64,000 nucleotides of DNA from Nematopogon swammerdamellus (Eukaryota; Arthropoda; Insecta; Lepidoptera; Adelidae), in the NCBI GenBank assembly GCA_946902875.1, contig OX336340.1, positions 21,467,566 to 21,531,565 on the forward strand, in the 5' to 3' direction. Below the pieces are notes generated by a model, which searched no databases, was not told where the DNA came from, and saw nothing but the letters and a program-made list of their open reading frames with translations. A program made the position numbers and the translations under genes. Below, in pieces: positions 1 to 11,000 of the stretch. How positions within the stretch are numbered: the stretch's first letter is position 1; each line of letters opens with the position of its first letter.

Positions 1-709
1 TATAAATTGCAGAGGTAATCATATGGCACTGTCCAAAGTTTGTCCTGTATTTATCAAAGAAAAAGAGGTTCGAAACATTATGTCAAAATGTAACTGCACC
101 TATAAAATGGCACTCCAAAAACGCAGCTCTACAAGAAATATGACAAATCCGCAGGTAAACAAGCAACTGTCTACTCAGTCTGACCAGACCCCTCCATCTA
201 TTATGACCCCTCCATCTCTTACGACCCCTCCAGCTATTACGACCCCTCCATCTCTTACGACCCCTCCAGCTATTACGACCCCTCCATCTATTACGACCCC
301 TCAAAATCGTTCTTCAGCCCCCATACCTTCTACGAGCGCCCATCCCTGCACCTTGGCTCTTCCATCCTCCCAATATGTTCACCAGCATAGATCTACAGAT
401 TCAATACAATCTAAGCGAGATTATGCCAGCGTAGTAAAGACAGGCCCGAGTACTAAGAAACAAATGTTTCCTCCGACTCAAGACGAGAGCACAAGCAATA
501 AGGAGAAACCAGAAATACCTGAGAGAAGAAATACTTCGGAGAGATGGAACAGAGTTCTGAAGCGTATTCAGGAAATTGTAATGGATTCAGAAAATTGGGG
601 AGAGAAAATTATAGAAATTTTGAAAGTTGCAGTTAAAGAGATTTTCAGTATGGTGACAGAATATATTTCAGAATCTTCGTTGTTAAGTTTATTTACTAAC
701 AATGTCTAG
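1..709 (+). CDS. Non-LTR retrotransposon ORF1 (gag-like), 3' part
   Basis: The frame is open from the window edge to a TAG at 707-709, so the ORF is cut by the window and the ATG at 23 is probably internal. The first in-frame residues, C-RGN-H-MALSKV-C, are the end of a CX2CX3HX6C zinc knuckle, the last knuckle of ORF1 nucleic-acid-binding proteins in Jockey/I/LOA-like elements. It is followed by CPVFIKEKE, a common continuation in these proteins. A low-complexity proline tract made of TTPPxI/TTPPSL units (about 186-303) follows, then a charged C-terminal tail. The stop overlaps the ORF2 start in ATGTCTAG, suggesting coupled translation. Family role: RNA binding and RNP formation for retrotransposition. 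The knuckle and overlap are seen directly; the role is from the family. Confidence 0.85.
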   Translation, partial: INCRGNHMALSKVCPVFIKEKEVRNIMSKCNCTYKMALQKRSSTRNMTNPQVNKQLSTQSDQTPPSIMTPPSLTTPPAITTPPSLTTPPAITTPPSITTPQNRSSAPIPSTSAHPCTLALPSSQYVHQHRSTDSIQSKRDYASVVKTGPSTKKQMFPPTQDESTSNKEKPEIPERRNTSERWNRVLKRIQEIVMDSENWGEKIIEILKVAVKEIFSMVTEYISESSLLSLFTNNV

Positions 710-3700
710 ACAAAATAAAATTAATAATTTAAAAATTCTACAATGGAATGCGAACAGTTTAATGCCGAAAAAGACAGAAGTAGATCAAGTATTTAACCAA
801 GAAAAGGCACATATTGGTTTAATCAGCGAAACTTGGTTGAATGAAGAAAAGGTATTCAGAATAAATGGTTACAACATTTTTAGAAAAGATCGACCTGACT
901 CGTATGGAGGAGTTTGTATTTTAACACATAAATCCATTGCTACTAGAAATTTGAAAATTAATAATTTGAACTCTGGAATTGAAATCTTGGGATTGGAATT
1001 GCTAAACTGTTCGCCGATAAGAAATATAATTATTGTCTACTGCCCACCATCAACTCAAACGTCGCAGTCCGATTGGGAGAACATATTTTCTCAATGGTGT
1101 GCTGGAACAATAATCGCCGGAGACTTTAATGCACACCATTCTAACTGGTCATATAAAACTGATACAAGAGGAGAATACATTTACAACGCTTGCTTAGATA
1201 ATCAATTTGTATCTATGAATGATGGGCGTCATACAAGAATGAAAATGGTTAATAATAATATTCAATGCTCTTCTCCCGATATTACATTTTGTACTACAGA
1301 CATAACCTTACTTTGCAGCTGGAGAACTATTAATGAAACTCTTGGCAGCGATCACTTCTTTATAAAGGTTACAACAGGAACTGAGACTAATGACACTATT
1401 CTGAGGAGAAGAAATTTCAAAAAAGCGGATTGGAAAAAATATCAAGATAAATTAGAATATTCTTTGATGAATTTGATGCTTCCTTCCAATACTCAACAAG
1501 CGTACGACCTATTATTAGAGAAAATTGATCAAGCAGCAGAGGAGAGTATTCCCTGGATTAAATTAAATAATAACCCACAATCTAAATTTAGACCAAAGTC
1601 ATGGTGGAGTTCTTCACTTTCCAAAATTGTAGCTGAAAGAAGACTTGCATTGAGTCTCCTCAGACGCAACCCCACACCGCAGAACTACGACAAGTATCAA
1701 GAGAAGCTGTCAGAAGCCCGGCGAGAAATAAGAAAAGCTAGTCGCAAAGGCTGGACTGATTTTTGCGATAGCTTAGATAGTCGAACTACACTGTCAGAGA
1801 TGTGGCGCAAAATGCGATGGATAAAAGGAGTTCGAACTGGTGATGCTCACATCGATGATCAGCAAGCTGAAAAACTATTGTGCAGTCTAGCCCCGGATAC
1901 AGTGGAAGACCCACCAATCTCTGTTGATGATACTTCTGGCAACCTGGATGTGGACTTCACAGTGACTGAACTAAATAATGTACTTAAGGTGAAGGACACT
2001 GCTACTGGAATAGACAATGTTAGTTATTCGATGATCTCTCATCTTCCAGATGTTGGCAAATTGTTATTAGTTAATATGTATAATATAATTTTTAAAACTG
2101 GTGATGTACCATTACAGTGGAGGCGAATTAGAGTTATCGCTATCCCTAAACCAGGGAGAGATCCATCATTGGTATCATCTCTAAGACCGATATCTCTTAT
2201 GTCATGTCCTTGTAAGATGTTTAACTTGATTTTGACAAGAAGACTAGAATGGTTTACAGAAAGACAGAGGCTCTTTTCTCAATCTACTACGGGGTTCAGA
2301 CGAGGTCAATCTTGCTTGGATAATCTATCCAGATTAGTTACTCATATTCATATAGGACAAACTACAAATAAACCCACTCTTGCTTGTTTCGTTGATATCG
2401 AAAGTGCTTATAATAACGTTAATATCCCAGCTCTTATTTCTGTTCTTAAAAAAATTAATGTTGGAAAATTTATTTATCAGTATATTTGGAATTTGTTGAA
2501 AGAAAGACATTTGCAAATGATTGTTGAAGGAAATAAACTAATATCTCGATGTTGCAATAAAGGTCTCGCACAAGGGGATCCTATGTCGCCTTTATTATTT
2601 AATATAGTTACAGCAGAAATTTGTAGAAATATTACCAACATAATTATTTTACAGTATGCCGATGATTATGTTCTTTATACAACAAACAAAAATTTGACAC
2701 AGGCTGCTTTATGTTTAGAAGAGTCTTTATCTATAATGGTCAAACACTTGGGTGATGTTGGCCTGGAAATATCTCCAGCCAAATCTCAAGTTTGTTTATT
2801 TGCTAGAGGATGTAGACGATCTATTATAAACATTAATGTTAATGGCAATCCAATAGAAAAAGTACCTAGTGTTAAATTCTTGGGTATGTGGTTAGACCAG
2901 TCACTTCGTTGGGGCCAACACATTAATGAAATTTGCTCCAAATCCACAAAATTTATAGATATTTTGAAAGTACTTGCTAGTTCGTCCTGGGGTGTACACC
3001 CAACTCACTTAAGAAGGTTATATATTGCACTCATACGTAGTCGACTGGATTATGGTTCTTTCTTGTATGGTAATTGTGCACAAACACATCTAGACAAATT
3101 AAATGTTGTCCAAAATAGAGCTTTAAGAATATGTGGTGGATTTATAAAAACGACACCAATCCATGTAATGGAAAACGAAATTTGTATTCAACCTCTTCAT
3201 GTAAGGAGACAATATTTAGGCTCCAAACAATACTTAAGATTTATATCCCGTTTTCAAAATCCTGTTGTTGACATTTTAGAAGATTTGTCTGTGATAAAGG
3301 AAAATTATTATTGGAGGAGTAGAAAAATTCCTTTATTGGTAAATTGTCACGATTTAATGAAAAATTATACAGTTGAAAATAGTGATATTTTAGGAATGTT
3401 TTCTTTAAATATATGGGTATCCAAGATTCCCATTAAAGATTGCACAAACGTTTCAGTTTCGGATGTTAACAAATCAAAAAGCAATACGCTTGAACTGCAA
3501 AATAAAACAGAACACATGCTGTCAAACGAATATAAACAGTTTTATCATTTGTATACGGATGGCTCTAAGGATGAAGCCGGGATAGGAGTAGCATTTTTTG
3601 ACCCCCAAATTAATTTAGGTATTAAATTAAAAATCGAAGAAAACATTCCTATCATGACAGCAGAATTAATTGCAATTTCTGAGGCTTTGTCCTACGCTGT

Positions 3701-4424
3701 TTCAGTTGCACACGAAAACATTGTAATTCTTTCGGATTCTAAAAGTGCATTACAACACCTGATGGGCTGTGCGAAGGGTATAAGAGGAAGAGCCATTGCG
3801 TACAATATCCTCGAAATGTTTAATTCATTGGTAAATAACAACAGGACTATTAAATTTCAGTGGATTCCAGCTCACGTGGGTATTGTAGGCAATGAAACAG
3901 CGGACAAATTAGCAAAAGAAGCTATTTATGTTGAATGCCCCACTGTAACATGTAAACCATTCTGTATGGATCGATTGCCAGAAGTAAAAACGCTATGTAA
4001 AAATGTATGGAAAGAGTATTTTGACAGTCGATCCATACAGAGTGGAATATGGTACAAAACCTTACAATCCGAACCTCCACAGGTTCCCTGGTTCCAGGTG
4101 TGTAATTTACGAAGGCCTGAAATAGTGCTAGCTTTAAGACTTCGTTCTGGCCACATTCCATTGAATAAATTTAAATTCCTGATGAAAAAGAGAGATTCTC
4201 CAAATTGTGATCGGTGTAACAAGGAGGATGACATGTACCATTTGCTGATGGAGTGTGGTCAGAACGAGGAATTACGGACGGAATTGCAGACGTCACTTAG
4301 GGTGGACAGACTCAATTTGTTTTTTAGCATACATAAACTGTTGGCGAGCCCAAGTGAGAGGGATTTAGAGATTGTGTTGAACTTTGTGGAGCGTTCTCTA
4401 TCTCTTAGGGACTCTGGGCCCTAA
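702..4424 (+). CDS. Non-LTR retrotransposon ORF2: endonuclease, reverse transcriptase, RNase H
   Basis: An intact 1240-aa polyprotein. An apurinic-like EEP endonuclease is at about residues 8-230 (QWNANSL, SETWL, GDFNAHHSNWS near 139, GSDHF). The reverse transcriptase is at about 470-740 (GFRRGQS near 529, FVDIESAYNNV, AQGDPMSPLLFN, catalytic YADD near 651). RNase HI is at about 948-1085 (YTDGSK near 950, AELIAISEAL, SDSKSAL, IPAHVGIVGNETADKLA). A C-terminal CX2CX7HX4C zinc motif lies near 1167. Domain order with RNase H fits the I/R1/LOA superfamily; I cannot assign the clade. The reading frame is unbroken and the 3' end has a poly(A) tail, so this copy may be recent. It lies on the same strand as PUS7, just upstream of the first PUS7 exon in the window, so it is probably inside a PUS7 intron. 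Confidence 0.95.
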   Translation: MSRQNKINNLKILQWNANSLMPKKTEVDQVFNQEKAHIGLISETWLNEEKVFRINGYNIFRKDRPDSYGGVCILTHKSIATRNLKINNLNSGIEILGLELLNCSPIRNIIIVYCPPSTQTSQSDWENIFSQWCAGTIIAGDFNAHHSNWSYKTDTRGEYIYNACLDNQFVSMNDGRHTRMKMVNNNIQCSSPDITFCTTDITLLCSWRTINETLGSDHFFIKVTTGTETNDTILRRRNFKKADWKKYQDKLEYSLMNLMLPSNTQQAYDLLLEKIDQAAEESIPWIKLNNNPQSKFRPKSWWSSSLSKIVAERRLALSLLRRNPTPQNYDKYQEKLSEARREIRKASRKGWTDFCDSLDSRTTLSEMWRKMRWIKGVRTGDAHIDDQQAEKLLCSLAPDTVEDPPISVDDTSGNLDVDFTVTELNNVLKVKDTATGIDNVSYSMISHLPDVGKLLLVNMYNIIFKTGDVPLQWRRIRVIAIPKPGRDPSLVSSLRPISLMSCPCKMFNLILTRRLEWFTERQRLFSQSTTGFRRGQSCLDNLSRLVTHIHIGQTTNKPTLACFVDIESAYNNVNIPALISVLKKINVGKFIYQYIWNLLKERHLQMIVEGNKLISRCCNKGLAQGDPMSPLLFNIVTAEICRNITNIIILQYADDYVLYTTNKNLTQAALCLEESLSIMVKHLGDVGLEISPAKSQVCLFARGCRRSIININVNGNPIEKVPSVKFLGMWLDQSLRWGQHINEICSKSTKFIDILKVLASSSWGVHPTHLRRLYIALIRSRLDYGSFLYGNCAQTHLDKLNVVQNRALRICGGFIKTTPIHVMENEICIQPLHVRRQYLGSKQYLRFISRFQNPVVDILEDLSVIKENYYWRSRKIPLLVNCHDLMKNYTVENSDILGMFSLNIWVSKIPIKDCTNVSVSDVNKSKSNTLELQNKTEHMLSNEYKQFYHLYTDGSKDEAGIGVAFFDPQINLGIKLKIEENIPIMTAELIAISEALSYAVSVAHENIVILSDSKSALQHLMGCAKGIRGRAIAYNILEMFNSLVNNNRTIKFQWIPAHVGIVGNETADKLAKEAIYVECPTVTCKPFCMDRLPEVKTLCKNVWKEYFDSRSIQSGIWYKTLQSEPPQVPWFQVCNLRRPEIVLALRLRSGHIPLNKFKFLMKKRDSPNCDRCNKEDDMYHLLMECGQNEELRTELQTSLRVDRLNLFFSIHKLLASPSERDLEIVLNFVERSLSLRDSGP

Positions 4425-4513
4425 GGGATGGAGAAGATAAGTACTATGGGGCTGATATTAACAAATTATTGTTAAAAGCCCTAAAAATAAATTAAAAAAA
4501 AAAAAAAAAAAAA

Positions 4514-4897
4514 GTATTCAAGTCTGAAATATGACATGAATAAAATACAATAAACAAATAAATATGAGTATCGATAACAGTTTCGATTGTTTATTGATCG
4601 CCGTAGTCAATCCCTAACAAGGTCGTATTCCTGCCCCGCGGATTCCGATGTCTGATGATAATACATACAAGCATCAAACTTGGTGTGATTATAGCGCAAA
4701 CTATGAAGAAATCAACACATAATAAAACTGGAAAATTACGTGGTGGTGGGTGTATTTAGGTATGTACGTTAGAACTTATACTTCTTTGGCGTGCCCCTCT
4801 CCCCCTACCCCTACCCCTCCAGGCAAGCGAAAGCATATTTAGTTCAAATACATTTTTGGTTTTTCCTAGAATTGAAATGTTTCTGATGTAGTTTCAG
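4514..4897 (+). other. Intron sequence upstream of PUS7 exon A
   Basis: AT-rich non-coding DNA with a C-rich patch near 4797-4820. It ends in a good 3' splice site, TGATGTAGTTTCAG, at 4884-4897. No gene is seen. Confidence 0.6.
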
Positions 4898-5066
4898 AAT
4901 AGCGCTGCGTAATGTAACCGCTGACGAGGAGGTGGTTAATCGGAGCTGCGAGAACCTGAGGCGGCACGGCTTCATCAACTACTACGGCCTGCAGAGGTTC
5001 GGCACGCGCGTCGACACTCCCACCTACGTCATCGGACTCAAGCTGCTACAGGGCAACTTCAAGGAG
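4898..5066 (+). CDS. PUS7: PUS7 exon A
   Basis: The acceptor TTTCAG is at 4892-4897 and the donor GTGTGT begins at 5067. The exon has one leading base, then 56 codons, and ends on a codon boundary. It encodes [11 protein letters not shown] and then [13 protein letters not shown], a hallmark block of the TruD/PUS7 catalytic domain, followed by [17 protein letters not shown]. This is the earliest PUS7 exon found; earlier exons must lie upstream of the window. Confidence 0.9.
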
Positions 5067-8000
5067 GTGTGTTGTTTTTAACATTGAAAATGTTTAAATG
5101 TTTTCGTGATCGAGTATAGTGCCCCGATTTATGAAATTGTGACATTTGCCTGTAGTTTCGCAGATATGAGAGGTACGCGGATGGGCCATATGTCAAAATG
5201 TGCGTCTACCGGAGGGCTTCAAAGGCTTGCAATTTGAATTCCCAAAATGTTTTTTTTTATTGGCAGCGCGACATATGGGGTCGAGCCACCCATAAGGTGT
5301 CTAGCGACGCCCATGGACATTCCGTCCATGGGCGTCGGGCTCCCATGACAACTGACATTTCCACAGACACTGGAATACACAGATCTTGTACCGTATTTCG
5401 TGTACCCATATTCTATAGTACGTTTCAATAGCTATATTTTGATGGGCGACTTGTGGGAGGAAATAATACAGTTTTGGTCAGAAAAATCGGAAAAAAATGT
5501 CGAGTGTGTTTTGTTTTGCCTGGAGTTCAAAAAATCGGTCTGTGCTTCTAAATAAGTGAATCCTGAAGTGTTTGGTATCACTGAATCCGCAATTTCAGTA
5601 CCAAGAAGACTGAATACAGATCATTGATGAATCGATCGATAGAGGCGGGATATTCGAATTTGTGCGGGAGCGCGCGCGCCAAAATTTTGCGTTTTTGCGC
5701 GCGGCGAAAAGGGCTGAGGCTTAACGGTCGTACGAATATTTATGCTGAGGGCCAAAGGGTTAATTGAAGAATGTCATATATGTATGCACTTCTTCAGCAT
5801 TTACTTAAAATTTGAAGGGGGAAGGTGTGAACTAATCTTGCGATGGCTTCACCGAACATATCCGGGCCCATCGGAAGTAGAGGAGGGTGTTAATCGAGGT
5901 CGGGACTAGCGAGTGGCCACTCTAAATTTCCCGCGCATGCTTCACGTTTCGGCTCGCATCAAGCCCTCGTCAGCTAGTCTGCGTTGACTAGGACCCGGGA
6001 AACCACCAGTCCCGCTCTCGACCTCCCTCTCTCTACCTATCCATATTCTGTAGTATGCTTCCAGTGACGTTTTCGAAGCTCTGTCCATGTATGGGCTTAG
6101 CGTCGATCTTGGCAGCCCTAGATTCTTGAAGAGACTGTAGAGCGACTTCGCTGGTAGTCCTCTTGCTCCGACTTCCACAGCGAAGAGATCAGTCTTGAAT
6201 CCGTTTCTCACAATCCGGTCTACTAAGTTGCAGTAGGTACTCGTTAAGTTTGATGTTGTAGTCCTTCGGTATGTTGCTTTCCCATATGTTACGTTCGTAC
6301 GAGTCATTCATAATTGAGAACTCTGTGACAATGAAATTATGTTTTTTTTTTTTTATGGAAACTGACACGGTTGGCTACATCACCTACAACATCAGTGATG
6401 TCAGCCCATAACACCGGGTGAACTAGGTGCTATGTCAGTGCTTCCCTTCATTTCGCGCCGGCTACACTGAACTGGACGGAAAACACGAACTATTTACATA
6501 GCCGTTTCGACCGACGTTTCGATCAGTGCGGTGGTACCAATCCGGCCGTGATAAACCCTACCACCCAGTAAGGTAAGAAGGGAAGGGACCTACAGTTTAA
6601 CGTGGAATCCGAACCACGGTCAGCCTCCAACGGTCGGGCGGTCACCCATCCAATAACTGACCGCACCACTGAGCTGCCGAGGCTGACGATCCCTTAGTCG
6701 ACTTTTACGACATGCGACGGGGAGAGATGCAGTGGGGCTATTCTTTTTAAGTACCGACCCCACATGGTACAATGGTACACGTACATATAAACGCAGGCGA
6801 TCGATGGTATCCTGGAGCCGCGGCCGGGCGCGATGCAGCAGGCGCTGCAGACGTACCGGGACTCGCGCGACGCGGCCGCCGCCTGCAAGTACCTCAAGCG
6901 CTACTGCCTCAAGACCCTCGAGGGCCGGCTGCTGCGCTCTCTCTCGCGCGAGCCCAACGATCTCGTCGGCGCACTCGGCAAGGTTACTATCTACCGTGGC
7001 ATGTTGTTAGGTTTCCGTATCTCGTACGGAAGCCAGGTGGGTAGGTACACTCCCTGTTTAGTCGATCGATGGTATCCTGGAGCCGCGGCCGGGCGCGATG
7101 CAGCAGGCGCTGCAGACGTACCGGGACTCGCGCGACGCGGCCGCCGCCTGCAAGTACGTCAAGCGCTACTGCCTCAAGACCCTCGAGGGCCGGCTGCTGC
7201 GCTCTCTCTCGCGCGAGCCCAACGATCTCGTCGGCGCACTCGGCAAGGTTACTATCTACCGTGGCATGTTGTTAGGTTTCCGTATCTCGTACGGAAGCCA
7301 GGTGGGTAGGTACACTCCCTGTTTAGTCGATCGATGGTATCCTGGAGCCGCGGCCGGGCGCGATGCAGCAGGCGCTGCAGACGTACCGGGACTCGCGCGA
7401 CGCGGCCGCCGCCTGCAAGTACGTCAAGCGCTACTGCCTCAAGACCCTCGAGGGCCGGCTGCTGCGCTCTCTCTCGCGCGAGCCCAACGATCTCGTCGGC
7501 GCACTCGGCAAGGTTACTATCTACCGTGGCATGTTGTTAGGTTTCCGTATCTCGTACGGAAGCCAGGTGGGTAGGTACACTCCCTGTTTAGTCGATCGAT
7601 GGTATCCTGGAGCCGCGGCCGGGCGCGATGCAGCAGGCGCTGCAGACGTACCGGGACTCGCGCGACGCGGCCGCCGCCTGCAAGTACCTCAAGCGCTACT
7701 GCCTCAAGACCCTCGAGGGCCGGCTGCTGCGCTCTCTGTCGCGCGAGCCCAACGATCTCGTCGGCGCCCTCGGCAAGGTTACTATCTACCGTGGCATGTT
7801 GTTAGGTTTCCGTATCTCGTACGGAAGCCAGGTGGGTAGGTACACTCCCTGTTTAGTCGATCGATGGTATCCTGGAGCCGCGGCCGGGCGCGATGCAGCA
7901 GGCGCTGCAGACGTACCGGGACTCGCGCGACGCGGCCGCCGCCTGCAAGTACCTCAAGCGCTACTGCCTCAAGACCCTCGAGGGCCGGCTGCTGCGCTCT

Positions 8001-11000
8001 CTCTCGCGCGAGCCCAACGATCTCGTCGGCGCACTCGGCAAGGTTACTATCTACCGTGGCATGTTGTTAGGTTTCCGTATCTCGTACGGAAGCCAGGTGG
8101 GTAGGTACACTCCCTGTTTAGTCGATCGATGGTATCCTGGAGCCGCGGCCGGGCGCGATGCAGCAGGCGCTGCAGACGTACCGGGACTCGCGCGACGCGG
8201 CCGCCGCCTGCAAGTACGTCAAGCGCTACTGCCTCAAGACCCTCGAGGGCCGGCTGCTGCGCTCTCTCTCGCGCGAGCCCAACGATCTCGTCGGCGCACT
8301 CGGCAAGGTTACTATCTACCGTGGCATGTTGTTAGGTTTCCGTATCTCGTACGGAAGCCAGGTGGGTAGGTACACTCCCTGTTTAGTCGATCGATGGTAT
8401 CCTGGAGCCGCGGCCGGGCGCGATGCAGCAGGCGCTGCAGACGTACCGGGACTCGCGCGACGCGGCCGCCGCCTGCAAGTACGTCAAGCGCTACTGCCTC
8501 AAGACCCTCGAGGGCCGGCTGCTGCGCTCTCTCTCGCGCGAGCCCAACGATCTCGTCGGCGCACTCGGCAAGGTTACTATCTACCGTGGCATGTTGTTAG
8601 GTTTCCGTATCTCGTACGGAAGCCAGGTGGGTAGGTACACTCCCTGTTTAGTCGATCGATGGTATCCTGGAGCCGCGGCCGGGCGCGATGCAGCAGGCGC
8701 TGCAGACGTACCGGGACTCGCGCGACGCGGCCGCCGCCTGCAAGTACCTCAAGCGCTACTGCCTCAAGACCCTCGAGGGCCGGCTGCTGCGCTCTCTGTC
8801 GCGCGAGCCCAACGATCTCGTCGGCGCCCTCGGCAAGGTTACTATCTACCGTGGCATGTTGTTAGGTTTCCGTATCTCGTACGGAAGCCAGGTGGGTAGG
8901 TACACTCCCTGTTTAGTCGATCGATGGTATTCTGGAGCCGCGGCCGGGCGCGATGCAGCAGGCGCTGCAGACGTACCGGGACTCGCGCGACGCGGCCGCC
9001 GCCTGCAAGTACCTCAAGCGCTACTGCCTCAAGACCCTCGAGGGACGGCTGCTGCGCTCTCTCTCGCGCGAGCCCAACGATCTCGTCGGCGCCCTCGGCA
9101 AGGTTACTATCTACTGTCGCATGTTAATTTTTTTATAGCAAGCATGACATGGCGCGCGTCAGACTAACACAGAGGTGTAGTCCGACGGCGCCCATGGGCA
9201 TTCGGATATTGATTATTGTTTATTGTGTAATTTCATTCATAGGTAGGTAACCTACGCTTGGATATGTCGAAAATTCCGCCAGTTCTAAATTCAATGCGAA
9301 GAAGAACTGACAAACAAATTTCGCAAGTCACAATGTTTTGTTAGTACCTTATAAGTATTATATTAAAGTAATTTCCAATGATTTAACCCATACTACCGCT
9401 CACAAGAACATTAATATTTACAGCATAAACATAAATAGTCAAGAGTCTTTTTAAATTACCTATATCTGGTGTATAGTGCCATCGTCAATTTTGATACTTC
9501 GTCAACTTTGATATTTACCGGGGCTGCGAATACCATGTCGGTCGGCTATTATATTATTAGTAGATATGTTTATTGTTGTTTATTGATAATTCATATGGCA
9601 GGAAGACTGCGCTCGAACTTGTCACAATTTGTTCTATTAGTTCATTGTATTATGCATCTGTATTTAAAAAAATATGTGGAAAGGTTCCTGTCAGGACGGC
9701 ATGGCATTCGCAATCCCCGTGCGTCACCGAATGTCCATGGGCATTGTTAGAAACCTTTTAAGTACTCGTATATATGGAACAGTGCCCCATATCACACTTC
9801 CCATAAAAAGCATTGTCGCTGAAAGTGAAAATCCATGTGTATGTGTCAAACTCACTAATTTTCCTGCTATACATTAGGGAATGGGTAAGCTCAAGTGGTA
9901 GTGGGCTGGGCACGTCAGCCGAAGAGACGACGACCGTGTCCTGCATGGGCGGCCGTGGACATGAAAACTGAATGCGGGATGACGACAAGAAGTGTGCCGG
10001 CGGAAAGCAGTGGTACCGTACCGCTGAATGCCGGGAGGACTGAGGGGATTCTATATGACTCACATATCGTAATGATAGCCTGTAGTCATATAAATTTATG
10101 CCAAATTCCATTAGTGAACACGGCATGTAAAATTGGTTTAGCTGTTTTCGAGTTATAGTTATAATCCATCCTTACCTATAATAAAATCCTGTGAGTGTAT
10201 GTATGTCTGTCTGTCCGCTTATAACACGAGAACCACTGCACCGATTTTAATAAAAAAAAAAAATCTACGGATAGCTTGATTCTTCCCATCAACTATAGGC
10301 TACTTACTATCACGCTAAATGGCTTATAAGGTTAGCAGAGAAGTCAAATATGAGAGCGGGCGGAGCGGCGGGCACAGCTAGTTAAATATAAAACTGTTGT
10401 TTATGTGTCAGCTCGCACGCAACACTCGACTTCTCTACGTGCACTCGTACCAGTCGCTGATCTGGAACCGGTGCGTGTCGCACCGGCTACGCCAGCTGGG
10501 CCTCAAGCCGGCCGTCGGTGACCTCGTGCTGCAGGACCCGGACGGACTCGAGGAACCGGATCCCGGTAATTGCCCCTTTTTGTGTCACTTTAAACACATA
10601 TATTGGCTAACTGGCTACTGTCAAAAATAACTGTCAACCTTGGGAGTAAATAGAATCCAAAAAAAGTGATGTCATTGATTACTCTTAGAGATATGAGAGA
10701 TGGGGGGGGGCTACATCACCTACAACATCCGTGATGTCAGCCCATAACACCGGGTGAACTAGGTGCTATGTCAGTGCTTCCCTTCATTTCGCGCTGGCTA
10801 CACTGAACTGGACGGAAAACACGAACTGTTTACATAGCCGTTTCGACCGACGTTTCGCTCAGTGCGGTGGTACCAACCCGGCCGGGATAGACTCTACCAC
10901 CTAGTAAGGTAAGAAGGGAAGGGACCTACAGTTTAACGTGGTATCCGAACCACGGTCAGCCTCCAACAGTCGGGCGGTCATCCATCCAATAACTGACCGC

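Larger units (their letters stand above)
1..4513 (+). mobile_element. I/R1/LOA-type non-LTR retrotransposon, 5' end outside window
   Basis: ORF1 and ORF2 are followed by a short 3' UTR (4425-4490) containing AATAAATTA and a run of about 20 A (about 4495-4513), the expected target-primed tail. The 5' end and one side of any target-site duplication are outside the window, so full length cannot be judged. The sequence after the A-run returns to AT-rich non-coding DNA. Confidence 0.9.
5067..6796 (+). other. PUS7 intron A-B, repeat filled
   Basis: It holds a perfect 14-bp hairpin at about 5312-5344 (CGACGCCCATGGAC and its complement), a GC/CG-rich patch at 5660-5710, a - strand fragment of the RLE non-LTR element (5822-6286) and a composite SINE (6341-6772). 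The exon B1 acceptor (ATATAAACGCAG, ending 6796) is only about 25 bp from the SINE and has a poor polypyrimidine tract. Confidence 0.7.
9103..10411 (+). other. PUS7 intron B-C with dispersed repeats
   Basis: It contains a GTAGTCCGACGGCG-type repeat near 9130-9205 (also at 44041-44160), a TTGTTTATTG...CTGCGCTCGAACTTGTCA-type repeat at about 9560-9640 (related copies near 11800 and 16905), a GGCATGGCATTCGCAATCCC / TGTCCATGGGCAT repeat at 9695-9745 (also 28560-28610), a reverse-transcriptase C-terminal relic (9885-10060) and a repeat ending CGGGCACAGCTAGTT (10185-10382), which stops about 30 bp before the exon C acceptor. No gene. Confidence 0.7.

Noticed and set aside
83..304. Arg/Trp-rich - strand protein opposite ORF1
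   Set aside because: Antisense of the ORF1 proline repeat; no other support.
7069..9127. Repeated open frames of 67-68 codons ([10 protein letters not shown]...) in the exon B array
   Set aside because: They are the wrong frame of the amplified PUS7 exon; the frame giving [11 protein letters not shown] joins both neighbouring exons in phase.
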